Assembly: GCF_002015075.1 (NCBI RefSeq)
Contig: NZ_MUXZ01000006.1
Location: 1 to 64,000, forward strand
Direction: 5' to 3'
DNA from: Canicola haemoglobinophilus
Lineage (GTDB): Bacteria; Pseudomonadota; Gammaproteobacteria; Enterobacterales; Pasteurellaceae
DNA: 64,000 nucleotides
A model generated the notes under the pieces. The model saw only the letters and a program-made list of their open reading frames with translations. It searched no databases and was not told the origin of the DNA. Below are positions 26,881 to 34,731 of the stretch, one piece after another. The translations under genes were made by a program, and so were the position numbers. The stretch's first letter is position 1, and each line of letters begins with the position of its first letter.

Positions 26881-27459
26881 GTAGTAAGAGTGTTCGCCAC
26901 GTTGGTGCTCAGTAACATCTTTCACACCTTTTAATTCATCCGCAAACATCGCAAGGAGTTGCTTTTCAATGCCGTCTTTTAGCGTGACATCTACCATTGA
27001 GCAGCCGTTGCAACCACCGCCAAATTGTAAAATCGCATTGCCATCTTGGGTAATTTCAATCAAAGTAATATGACCACCATGTCCTGCTAATTGAGGGTTA
27101 ATTTGGGTTTGGATAACATATTCTACACGCTCAATTAATGGTGCATCATCTGCTACTTTACGCATTTTTGCATTAGGTGCTTTTAAAGTTAACTGAGAGC
27201 CAAGTTCTTCCGTAACATAATCAATTTCTGCATCTTCTAAAAAAGGTAAACTGATCTCATCAACAAAAGCAGAAAATTCGTTGTATTTGATTTCTGTATC
27301 GGTAGCTTCAACTGCATTTTTAGGGCAATAAGATACGCCACATTCTGCATTCGGGGTTCCGGGGTTAACCACAAAAATTCGGATATTTGTGCCTTCTTCT
27401 TGTTGATCTAAAAGGCGGCGAAAATGTGCTTGCGCAGCATCTGAAATGGTAATTTGCAT
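26878..27459 (-). CDS. nfuA: Fe-S biogenesis protein NfuA (complete copy)
   Basis: 193 residues: an N-terminal degenerate A-type domain (to about residue 95) and a C-terminal Nfu domain with FGGGCNGCSMVD near residues 146-157, whose CxxC binds a [4Fe-4S] cluster for delivery to apoproteins. It neighbours comF on the same strand, as in E. coli (gntX-nfuA). Its first 55 codons and leader are duplicated at 7303-7546. No uptake core lies in the region where the fragment has one. Confidence 0.95.
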   Translation of the reverse strand: MQITISDAAQAHFRRLLDQQEEGTNIRIFVVNPGTPNAECGVSYCPKNAVEATDTEIKYNEFSAFVDEISLPFLEDAEIDYVTEELGSQLTLKAPNAKMRKVADDAPLIERVEYVIQTQINPQLAGHGGHITLIEITQDGNAILQFGGGCNGCSMVDVTLKDGIEKQLLAMFADELKGVKDVTEHQRGEHSYY

Positions 27460-27551
27460 AAATCAATATTCCTGATAATACTTGAGTAAAATAATCAAGA
27501 ATGATACTCCTAGAACCGCGTTTTTTCCAGTAATATCGCTAAGTTTTTCAT

Positions 27552-28250
27552 TTAGGTTTTTGCTAGTCCCCAAACATGAATATTCTCTATGCCTGCTTGT
27601 TTTAATAACTTAGCAATTTCATTTAAGGTTGATCCTGTCGTAATGACATCATCAATTAAGGCAACAGAACCATATTGTTTGGCTCGTTTAATATCAATAT
27701 TAAAGGCATTACGTAAATTTACGCGCCGAGCTTTTTCCGTTAATCCGCGTTGTGTTTGCGTATATTTGTGGCGGATCACAAGTTTATTATCTACAGGAAT
27801 AGAAAGCTGGCGTGAAAGTTGTTTAGCGATTAACTGGGCTTGATTATAGCCCCTATGCCATTGGCGAAAATGATGTAGTGGTACGGGAATAATGACTTCA
27901 GGCAGGCTAAATAAAAACTCTCGCCTTGCTTCATAAATCGCCAGCAACATTAATTGCGCTAAAGTGCGGTCCAAATAATAGCTATTTTGAAATTTGAATT
28001 GATGAATAAGTGTCGATAATGGTGGAAGATAGCGCCCGATAATCACCATTTGCTGCCAACTTGGAGGACTTTTAGCACAATTACCACAAAACATCTGTCC
28101 CCGAAAAATCCGATTGTTTGATAAAACTGTGCCACAACGCCCACAATAATTAGTACGTACAATTTGCTTATCACATTGCTGACATAAATGACGTTGTGCA
28201 ATTTTTAACGGTTTTTGACAATGAGAACAGCTAAAATTAAACCAATTCAT
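27552..28250 (-). CDS. comF: Competence protein ComF
   Basis: 232 residues. The N-terminal half has a zinc-ribbon set of cysteine pairs (CSHC, CQQC, CGRCG, CGNC) and the C-terminal half a phosphoribosyltransferase-like fold with VALIDDVITTGSTLNE near residue 195. In H. influenzae comF (com101A) is needed to move transforming DNA from periplasm to cytoplasm. A CRP-S box sits about 74 bases upstream of the start, which is how Sxy/CRP induce competence genes. It is followed by nfuA after about 90 bases. Confidence 0.94.
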   Translation of the reverse strand: MNWFNFSCSHCQKPLKIAQRHLCQQCDKQIVRTNYCGRCGTVLSNNRIFRGQMFCGNCAKSPPSWQQMVIIGRYLPPLSTLIHQFKFQNSYYLDRTLAQLMLLAIYEARREFLFSLPEVIIPVPLHHFRQWHRGYNQAQLIAKQLSRQLSIPVDNKLVIRHKYTQTQRGLTEKARRVNLRNAFNIDIKRAKQYGSVALIDDVITTGSTLNEIAKLLKQAGIENIHVWGLAKT

Positions 28251-28323
28251 TTGCGTTTCTCGAATAAAAAATAAAGCAGAAATATTCTACCTAGAAAAAT
28301 AAAGCGCAAAGAACAAGAGATAA

Positions 28324-28345
28324 TTTATCGATCTTGATCGCAAAA
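28324..28345. promoter_or_regulatory. CRP-S competence site upstream of comF
   Basis: The 22-mer reads TTTATCGATC, TT, GATCGCAAAA in order, matching the Sxy-dependent consensus TTTTGCGATC NN GATCGCAAAA at 20 of 22 positions. The variant TCGA core on the left is the CRP-S hallmark C6 type. It lies in the divergent space between comF and the HAD gene. Confidence 0.82.
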
Positions 28346-28393
28346 ATGCTAAAATTCCCAGCATTAAATAAACTATTTTGTGAAGGAAGATTT

Positions 28394-29203
28394 ATGTCGA
28401 TAAACCATTCTCTTGAGAAAATTAAAATTGTATTTTTTGATATTGACGAAACGCTTTTTGTCAAAGAAAAAGATTATTTGCCAGAAAGCACTTACTTGGC
28501 ATTAAAAACTTTGCGTGAAAAAGGTGTGTTAGTTGGTATTGCAACTGGCCGTGCACGTTGTACTTTTCCTGCAAAGGTTAATCAAATGATTGATGAATTA
28601 GGGGTTGATGTTTTTGTGACGGCGAATGGACAAAATGTGGAGTTTCAAGGTCAGACATTAGCACGCTATGCTATCGCCAAAGATAAACTTTACAAACTTG
28701 TTGAGTTTTTTGACCTACATGGCATTGATTATGCACAAGTTGCTAATACTGAAATAAAAATTTCTAACCCAAGCAAAATCCTTACAGAATCCTTTAACCC
28801 GATTAGTAAGAACTACCAAATTGATCCTCGTTATTTTGAACAAAATGATGTATTACAAATTTTGCCCTTCTATGATGAAAGTCGAGATGAATTAATTGCT
28901 CAAGCGAATATTTTAGATGGACTCAAAGCAGTACGCTGGCATCCAAATTCAGTGGATATTTTTGATAAAGAAGGCTCAAAAGCACGTGGAATTCAAATTA
29001 TTGCGGAGCATTTAGGATTGGATATGGGAAATGTGATGGCATTTGGTGATGGATTGAATGATATAGAAATGCTAAGTGCGGTTGGAATTGGCGTTGCTAT
29101 GGGCAATGGCCATGAATTATTGAAACAACAAGCAGATTACATTACTGATCATATCGAAGAAAACGGTATCTACAATTTCTTGCATAAAGCTGGTTTAGTT
29201 TAG
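28394..29203 (+). CDS. Cof-type HAD phosphatase
   Basis: 269 residues from ATG 28394 with GAAGGAAG upstream; an open frame back to 28334 lacks a site. Motif I is FFDIDETLF near residue 14 (GT replaced by ET), motif II GIATGRAR near 46, and motif IV VMAFGDGLNDIEMLSAVGIGVAMGNG near 215. The large C2 cap of the Cof/YbjI type lies between. Substrates of these enzymes are sugar phosphates or cofactor phosphates; the one here is unknown. It is divergent from comF and shares the space containing the CRP-S site. Confidence 0.85.
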   Translation: MSINHSLEKIKIVFFDIDETLFVKEKDYLPESTYLALKTLREKGVLVGIATGRARCTFPAKVNQMIDELGVDVFVTANGQNVEFQGQTLARYAIAKDKLYKLVEFFDLHGIDYAQVANTEIKISNPSKILTESFNPISKNYQIDPRYFEQNDVLQILPFYDESRDELIAQANILDGLKAVRWHPNSVDIFDKEGSKARGIQIIAEHLGLDMGNVMAFGDGLNDIEMLSAVGIGVAMGNGHELLKQQADYITDHIEENGIYNFLHKAGLV

Positions 29204-29253
29204 TTTTCATCTCGGGCAGAGCAACTTGCTTTGCCCGAAATCTTGCTTTGAAT

Positions 29254-30057
29254 TTACCAATCCACAATCTTATTAATAAGCGCTTTTTGTTCCTCATTTG
29301 TTCTTCGCAAATAAATTCGAGTAGTTTGGATATTTTCATGCCCCAACAAGTCTGCGAGTAAACTAATGTCATTTAGACGAGTCAAAAAACTTTTTGCAAA
29401 ACGATGGCGAAAAGAATGTGGATAAACTGAAGTAGAAGGAATTTTGTAGCGTTTAGCCTGAGCTTTTAATTGAGCTGAAATGCCTCTCGTACTAATGGGC
29501 TTGCCAAAACGATTTAAAAATAAAAAATCATGTTTTTCTTGGCGTGTGTTGAGCCAGTTTAAACATTCTTGTTGTAGCGAGGTTGGGATATAAATACGCC
29601 GAATTTTATTTCGTTTACTACAAAGATCCGCATAACCTTGCTCAATATGTTGATGGCGAATTTGGATTAACTCACTTATTCGCATCCCTGTTGATGCAAG
29701 GAAATGAATAACAAAATAATCTCGTTGTTTGCCATCCTTTTTAAGTTTTTGTTTGAAGTAAGTATAGTTTTCTTCACTAATGACATTGTCTAGAAAATAA
29801 CTTTGTTGTACTTTGAGTAAACTTAATTGCCATTTTGCCTTACCAATAAATTCTAAATAAAAATTGACCGCTCTTAATCTCAAATTAATGGTTTGAGGTT
29901 TATAACGATCTAACATAAAGCACTTATATTGACTAAGGGTTTTGGGGGAAATCGTTGAATAATGCTGATGAAATTGCTGTATAGCAAAAACATAGGCTTT
30001 AATCGTATTGGGCGCAAAATTGCGTTCAGTTAGATAGTTTTGAAAAGTGTTTATCAT
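29254..30057 (-). CDS. Tyrosine recombinase (XerC/D-like integrase)
   Basis: 267 residues, compact, with an N-terminal SAM-like core-binding domain (residues 1 to about 85) and a catalytic domain with all residues: Arg 126 in TGMRISEL, a Lys around 149-151, His 214 and Arg 217 in HSFRHRF, His 240 in LGHENIQTT, and Tyr 249 in RIYLRR. It is not housekeeping XerC or XerD by length and divergence. It stands next to two porin genes that carry inverted repeats, so site-specific inversion is possible. No att-like direct repeat or phage gene is visible nearby. It is on the same strand as and downstream of the first porin, after that gene's terminator. Confidence 0.9.
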   Translation of the reverse strand: MINTFQNYLTERNFAPNTIKAYVFAIQQFHQHYSTISPKTLSQYKCFMLDRYKPQTINLRLRAVNFYLEFIGKAKWQLSLLKVQQSYFLDNVISEENYTYFKQKLKKDGKQRDYFVIHFLASTGMRISELIQIRHQHIEQGYADLCSKRNKIRRIYIPTSLQQECLNWLNTRQEKHDFLFLNRFGKPISTRGISAQLKAQAKRYKIPSTSVYPHSFRHRFAKSFLTRLNDISLLADLLGHENIQTTRIYLRRTNEEQKALINKIVDW

Positions 30058-30097
30058 AAAATTTCCTCTGTTTGTTGGAGATATTTATGATAAAAAA

Positions 30098-30119
30098 GAC
30101 CCGCACTTTTGTACGGGTC
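30098..30119 (-). terminator. Terminator of the minus-strand porin, overlapping an uptake-like motif
   Basis: GACCCG (30098-30103) / CGGGTC (30114-30119) hairpin, read leftwards into TTTTTT. The loop and right arm contain AAAAGTGCGGG, one base off the uptake core. The same element, inverted, ends the second porin at 32924. Confidence 0.85.
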
Positions 30120-30143
30120 AGAGAAGACATTAGTTTCAAGCGA

Positions 30144-31250
30144 TTAGAACATTACACGTGCACCAACTAACACACGGTGATTTTTCTTCAACTCTGTTCC
30201 ACCTTGTTTCACTTTACCTGTACCACCTTCTAAGTAAACAGAAACATACTTGTTAAATTTATGGTCAGCACCAATCATCCAACCACGCATTTTAACCTTA
30301 TCAGCATCTGGGTTAGCTTTTTTCGCTGTACCGAAGTAGTATTGTGAGTAAAGTGCGTTTTGTGGCGTTACATTCACTTTCAAACCAACTAAGAAACGGT
30401 TGTTTTGGTTAAATGGACCGCCTGCATTCGCAATTTTTTGGAATCCAATATGATCAGTTTCTTGATCTTTGCTTGCTTTACCATAAGCCCAGTCTAAACC
30501 AAGGGTTACAATGTTATATTTCACATCGAAACCCACACCAGCACGTTTTAATTTAAATTCATTTGCTTTAGTTCCGTCATTTGACTGAGTAACTTCTGTA
30601 TAACCTGAACCAAAGCGAACTGCTACATCACCAAATTGACCGTCATAGAATAAACCTAAGCCATAACCTTGACCTTCATTCCATGCAGTACCATTAGTTG
30701 GATTTCCAGTAGCATTAGTTACTGAGCCTGCACTTGATGATTTGTTTTTGTCTGAATTACCAAAGTAGTAGTCTGCTGCAAAACGTACACCAGCGAATTT
30801 AGCTGACATAAAGTGCGCTGCTTTTTTGTGACTATCAAAGAATACGTTACCACCCCAATCGTAAGTGTAGTTAGCTTTAGGAATGTGGTCACCTAAATGT
30901 AATTGGCTACCAAAAGTTAAAGTACCAATATCTTTATGAATTAAACCTGCATATAAACGATGAGTACGGAAATCTGAGCCAATAGAGTTTGCATTTCCAT
31001 TATCTTTAGAGAAACGTAGTTCAACACCACCGTATGCACTAAAGCCAGCACCAATTTCTTGATATGCGCGTACACGTAAACGAGAACCTACATCACGTAA
31101 ATCCGTACGGTTATCCTTGTCATTTCTTAACTCAAAGTGTAAACGACCATCGATGTCAATTTTAGCGCCATCTTTTTGGTAAACTACAGCTGCGTTTGCT
31201 GAAGTGGCTGCTACTGCCGCTACTGCCAATGCGATAAGTGTCTTTTTCAT
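30144..31250 (-). CDS. OmpP2/OmpH-type porin (minus strand copy)
   Basis: 368 residues with a signal peptide MKKTLIALAVAAVAATSANA followed by AAVVYQKDGAKIDIDGR, a typical general-porin start. The barrel shows repeated aromatic strand ends and YAGLIHKDIGTLTFGSQL near residue 105. The C-terminus ends NHRVLVGARVMF, with the terminal Phe needed for BamA recognition. The first 80 bases of coding DNA and the 73-base leader are almost identical to the divergent porin at 31807, while the rest differs. The two genes thus form an inverted duplication around a 410-base spacer. It may be P2 itself or an additional porin. Confidence 0.9.
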   Translation of the reverse strand: MKKTLIALAVAAVAATSANAAVVYQKDGAKIDIDGRLHFELRNDKDNRTDLRDVGSRLRVRAYQEIGAGFSAYGGVELRFSKDNGNANSIGSDFRTHRLYAGLIHKDIGTLTFGSQLHLGDHIPKANYTYDWGGNVFFDSHKKAAHFMSAKFAGVRFAADYYFGNSDKNKSSSAGSVTNATGNPTNGTAWNEGQGYGLGLFYDGQFGDVAVRFGSGYTEVTQSNDGTKANEFKLKRAGVGFDVKYNIVTLGLDWAYGKASKDQETDHIGFQKIANAGGPFNQNNRFLVGLKVNVTPQNALYSQYYFGTAKKANPDADKVKMRGWMIGADHKFNKYVSVYLEGGTGKVKQGGTELKKNHRVLVGARVMF

Positions 31251-31323
31251 AATGTACTTCCTTTGTTGGAGTTTTTATTTGAAAGAATAAAGATTTATTC
31301 ATTTCGACCTATAAAAAATATTA
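31251..31323 (-). repeat. Left arm of the porin inverted repeat
   Basis: These 73 bases are exactly the reverse complement of 31734-31806. Both arms lead into nearly identical signal-peptide coding DNA, extending the repeat to about 150 bases. They contain the porin leader and ribosome site (AACAAAGGAAG). Confidence 0.92.
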
Positions 31324-31421
31324 TGAGAAATATTCTTTTATTTTTAAGGAAAGTATTTATTTGATTTCTTTACAAAAAATAGATCTAAATTACATACATC
31401 TTTTTTGTAAAAATTAATTAT

Positions 31422-31443
31422 AAATGTGATCAATCTCACAAAA
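31422..31443. promoter_or_regulatory. CRP site in the porin spacer (near the minus-strand porin)
   Basis: TGTGA-TCAATC-TCACA (31425-31440) is a full match to the canonical CRP half-sites with a 6-base gap, flanked by AAA and AAAA. It lies about 100 bases from the minus-strand porin leader. The rest of the spacer 31324-31733 is AT-rich and non-coding. Confidence 0.78.
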
Positions 31444-31566
31444 TTAAGTAAAAAATGGCAATATTAAATAAATAATGAAGTAAAGTTTAAAAACTCCAAA
31501 TGAAGACGAATAAATATCTTTTAAATCAATTAGTTAAAATTTTATTTGGTTTAAATAAAAGTACAA

Positions 31567-31588
31567 ATATGTGATCTATGTAACATTT
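31567..31588. promoter_or_regulatory. Second CRP-like site in the porin spacer
   Basis: TGTGA-TCTATG-TAACA (31570-31585) differs from the CRP consensus at one half-site base. It lies about 150 bases upstream of the TATAAT box of the plus-strand porin. Confidence 0.6.
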
Positions 31589-31731
31589 TTATGTTGCTTG
31601 ATAATAACCTTAAGTTATTGTTATATAAGGATATTGGTGTATTTTCAAAAAGTTCCCTGTTTTTGACAAAAAATTTTTGCTTGATTATCATTGGCTCCGA
31701 AAAGAAGTTATAGAGTTGTATCAAAACTTCT

Positions 31732-31737
31732 TATAAT
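31732..31737 (+). promoter_or_regulatory. -10 box of the plus-strand porin
   Basis: TATAAT at 31732-31737, just at the edge of the inverted repeat. The corresponding position for the minus-strand porin (31320-31325 region) reads CATAAT, so the two promoters differ by one base in the -10. No clear -35 hexamer is seen. Confidence 0.5.
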
Positions 31738-31806
31738 ATTTTTTATAGGTCGAAATGAATAAATCTTTATTCTTTCAAATAAAAACTCCAACAAAGGAAG
31801 TACATT
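31734..31806 (+). repeat. Right arm of the porin inverted repeat
   Basis: Exact reverse complement of 31251-31323; see that entry. It runs from just inside the -10 region to the ATG of the second porin. Confidence 0.92.
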
Positions 31807-32895
31807 ATGAAAAAGACACTTATCGCATTGGCAGTAGCGGCAGTAGCAGCAACTTCAGCAAACGCAGCTGTAGTTTATCAACAAGATGGCACTAAAGTAG
31901 AAGTGGGCGGCTCTATTCGTTTACATTTAAACAAAAAAACTGACAAACGTGCAGACCTATCAGACAATGGTTCTCGTATCATTGTTAAAGGTTCTCATGA
32001 TTTAGGTGAAGGCCTTTCTGTATTAGGTTACACTGAATTAGGTTTTGCGGGCGAATTAGGTAGCGGTGGCGTAACAACTCGTCGTTTATATGCAGGTGTA
32101 GCGCATAAAGATATTGGTACTTTAACTTTTGGTAAACAATTAACCACTGCAGATAACTTCGGTGTTGCAGATCCAACATATCCATTTGGTGGTGTTTGGG
32201 CGAGCTTCCAGAAAGGTAGTGCATATAATGCACTTGTAGCAGAATTTACAAAAGTTATGGAAGCTAATAAAGCTCAAGATAATAAAACCAAAAAGGATAA
32301 TTATGCAGAAGCAAAACATGGCTTAGAGCTTGTCAACGCATTAACTAGTAACCATTTTGTTACTGAGAGCAACAAAGTTATCAAATTCCAATCTAAGAGC
32401 TTTAACGGTTTCTCTGTAGGTGCTGACTATGTATTTGGTGACTCAGATAAAACTAAAGTAAACAACAATGCTTACATCCTTGGCTTATTCTACGACAATA
32501 CTTTCGATGGCGTAAATGTGAAAGCGGAAGTAGGTTATACATACAGAAAACTTGCTGAAGATGTGAAAGCGAAATCTTTCAAAACAGGTTTGGGTGTGGG
32601 TGCTAACGGTTTATTCGTTGGTGTTGACTACGCAAGAACAAAAATTACAGATGTGAAAGCAGTTCATGCATTCCAAGTGGGCGCAAATTATCAATTTACA
32701 GAAATGGCGAAAGTATATTCAGCATATCGCTATACAAAATTTGATGAGATTAAAGAAAAAGGCTTTGCATTCGGTGTGGGATACAAACCACATAAATTGG
32801 TTGAAACTTTCGTAGAGTACAATACTTTCAAAGTGTCAAACGTAAAAGCAAAACGTGACAATGCATTATACTTAGGTGCACGTGTTCACTTCTAA
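31807..32895 (+). CDS. OmpP2/OmpH-type porin (plus strand copy)
   Basis: 362 residues with the same 20-residue signal peptide as the divergent porin, then AAVVYQQDGTKVEVGGSIRL as in Pasteurella OmpH. YAGVAHKDIGTLTFGKQL (near residue 97) and the C-terminal LYLGARVHF with terminal Phe mark a 16-strand trimeric porin. Residues about 128-195 hold a Lys-rich insertion (EANKAQDNKTKKDNYAEAKH) that probably forms a long surface loop. Only the first 28 or so codons are shared at DNA level with the other copy. It ends in an identical, inverted terminator. Confidence 0.9.
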   Translation: MKKTLIALAVAAVAATSANAAVVYQQDGTKVEVGGSIRLHLNKKTDKRADLSDNGSRIIVKGSHDLGEGLSVLGYTELGFAGELGSGGVTTRRLYAGVAHKDIGTLTFGKQLTTADNFGVADPTYPFGGVWASFQKGSAYNALVAEFTKVMEANKAQDNKTKKDNYAEAKHGLELVNALTSNHFVTESNKVIKFQSKSFNGFSVGADYVFGDSDKTKVNNNAYILGLFYDNTFDGVNVKAEVGYTYRKLAEDVKAKSFKTGLGVGANGLFVGVDYARTKITDVKAVHAFQVGANYQFTEMAKVYSAYRYTKFDEIKEKGFAFGVGYKPHKLVETFVEYNTFKVSNVKAKRDNALYLGARVHF

Positions 32896-32923
32896 TAGTC
32901 AGAAACTAATGTCTTTAACAATT

Positions 32924-32952
32924 GACCCGTACAAAAGTGCGGGTCTTTTTTT
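32924..32952 (+). terminator. Terminator of the plus-strand porin
   Basis: GACCCG (32924-32929) / CGGGTC (32940-32945) followed by TTTTTTT. This is the mirror copy of the terminator at 30098-30119, with the same uptake-like AAAAGTGCGGG. Similar flanking bases (AGAAACTAATGTCTT here, AAGACATTAGTTTC near 30124) extend the repeat. Confidence 0.88.
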
Positions 32953-33048
32953 CTATTTTTTGAGTTGATAATTATCAATAAGAATTCACCGCACTTTTCC
33001 CTTAGCTATGATAAACTTATTTCTCTTCTTTTAAGCCCGTTATTTGTT

Positions 33049-34089
33049 ATGAAAAAATTTTTATTTATTTTATTGTTGCTTGCTTGTTGTGTTTCTGGCG
33101 GTATGTTTTGGGCATATTGGCAAATCAATGAATTTGTAAAGCAACCTGTTAATGTTAAAGAAGAACAACTTTTAACTGTTTCTCGAGGAACGACTGGTAA
33201 TAAACTCGCTACATTATTAGAAAATGAAGGTTTACTTGAAAATGGTAAATGGCTACCTTGGTTACTTAAATTAAAACCTGAATTAAATAAAATTAAAGCT
33301 GGCACTTATTCCTTAGCGAATGTAAAAAATATTCAAGATTTACTTGATGTGCTTAATCAAGGTAAAGAGGCACAATTTAACGTTCAGTTTATTGAAGGAC
33401 AACGTTTTCAAAACTGGCGTAAAAGTTTAGAAAAAGCACCGCATTTACAGCAAACGTTACAAGGAAAATCTGAGCAAGAGATTTTTGCTTTGTTAGATTT
33501 GCCTGATTATTCAAAAGCTATTCATGAATGGAAAAATCTTGATGGCTGGTTATATCCAGATACTTATAGTTATACCCCAAACTCCACGGATTTAGCCTTA
33601 TTAAAACGTGCGGCAGATCGTACTATAAAAGCATTAGATCAGGCTTGGCAGCAAAGAGAGGCTAATTTACCACTGAAAGATCCTTACGAAATGTTAATTC
33701 TAGCTTCTATTGTGGAAAAAGAAACCGCACTCAGTTCGGAACGAGCGAAAGTCGCTGGTGTTTTTGTTAATCGCTTAAATAAACAAATGAAATTGCAAAC
33801 GGATCCCACGGTAATTTACGGTATGGGTGAGGAGTACAAAGGTAATATCCGCAAAAAAGATTTATCAACGCCAACACCTTATAATACTTATGTTATTGAC
33901 GGCTTACCGCCAACACCGATTGCTATGGTAAGTGAAGAAAGTTTGTTGGCAGTGGCTAAGCCAGAACAGCATGACTATTTATATTTTGTCGCTGATGGAA
34001 ATGGTGGGCATAAGTTTAGTAAAACCTTGGCAGAACATAATCGTGCCGTGCAAGAATATTTGCGTTGGTATCGTTCTCAATCAAAATAG
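33049..34089 (+). CDS. mltG: Endolytic murein transglycosylase MltG
   Basis: 346 residues from ATG 33049 (MKKFLFILLLL); the frame is open back to 32965 but that part is not signal-like. It has one N-terminal membrane helix (residues 2-22), a LysM-like subdomain and the catalytic YceG domain with the Glu in ILASIVEKETAL near residue 224 and QTDPTVIYGM near 256. It cuts nascent glycan strands at the inner membrane. It opens the mltG-tmk-holB-tatD cluster; pabC, often upstream, is replaced by the porin locus. Confidence 0.94.
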   Translation: MKKFLFILLLLACCVSGGMFWAYWQINEFVKQPVNVKEEQLLTVSRGTTGNKLATLLENEGLLENGKWLPWLLKLKPELNKIKAGTYSLANVKNIQDLLDVLNQGKEAQFNVQFIEGQRFQNWRKSLEKAPHLQQTLQGKSEQEIFALLDLPDYSKAIHEWKNLDGWLYPDTYSYTPNSTDLALLKRAADRTIKALDQAWQQREANLPLKDPYEMLILASIVEKETALSSERAKVAGVFVNRLNKQMKLQTDPTVIYGMGEEYKGNIRKKDLSTPTPYNTYVIDGLPPTPIAMVSEESLLAVAKPEQHDYLYFVADGNGGHKFSKTLAEHNRAVQEYLRWYRSQSK

Positions 34090-34098
34090 TGAAATCGC

Positions 34099-34731
34099 AT
34101 GAAAACAGGAAAATTTATTGTTATCGAAGGCTTAGAAGGTGCGGGGAAAAGCACCGCACTTGAAGTTGTTGTGGATACGTTGCAGCAATTTGGCATTAAG
34201 GACGTTGTTTTTACCCGTGAGCCTGGCGGTACGCCTTTAGCGGAGAAATTGCGTCATTTGATTAAACATGAAGTAGAGGAGCCTGTAACAGATAAAGCCG
34301 AATTGTTGATGTTATATGCGGCTCGTATTCAGTTGGTGGAAAATGTGATCAAGCCAGCCTTGGCACAAGGTAAGTGGGTCGTGGGGGATCGTCATGATTT
34401 ATCTTCGCAGGCTTATCAAGGTGGTGGTCGAGGATTAGATCAGAATTTAATGGCGACACTGAAAAGTGCGGTGCTAGGCGAGTTTAAACCTGATTTCACC
34501 TTATATCTTGATGTTGATGCTGAAATTGGTTTAGCGAGAGCAAGAGGGCGTGGTGCTTTGGATCGTATTGAGCAACAAAATTTAGATTTTTTCCACCGCA
34601 CCCGAGCAAGATATTTACAATTAGTGCAACAAGATCCTCAAGCGGTTTTAATTAATGCGGAGCAATCTATTGAGCTAGTGAGCGAAGATATTCGTCAAGC
34701 TGTACAAAAATTTATCGAAGAAAATGCATAA
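34099..34731 (+). CDS. tmk: Thymidylate kinase
   Basis: 210 residues. The P-loop EGLEGAGKST is at residues 9-18, the DR(H/Y) motif as VGDRHDLSSQAYQGGGR near 94-110, and the LID region RARGRGALDRIEQQ near 148. It phosphorylates dTMP for DNA synthesis. It starts 9 bases after mltG and overlaps holB by 8 bases. Confidence 0.96.
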   Translation: MKTGKFIVIEGLEGAGKSTALEVVVDTLQQFGIKDVVFTREPGGTPLAEKLRHLIKHEVEEPVTDKAELLMLYAARIQLVENVIKPALAQGKWVVGDRHDLSSQAYQGGGRGLDQNLMATLKSAVLGEFKPDFTLYLDVDAEIGLARARGRGALDRIEQQNLDFFHRTRARYLQLVQQDPQAVLINAEQSIELVSEDIRQAVQKFIEENA

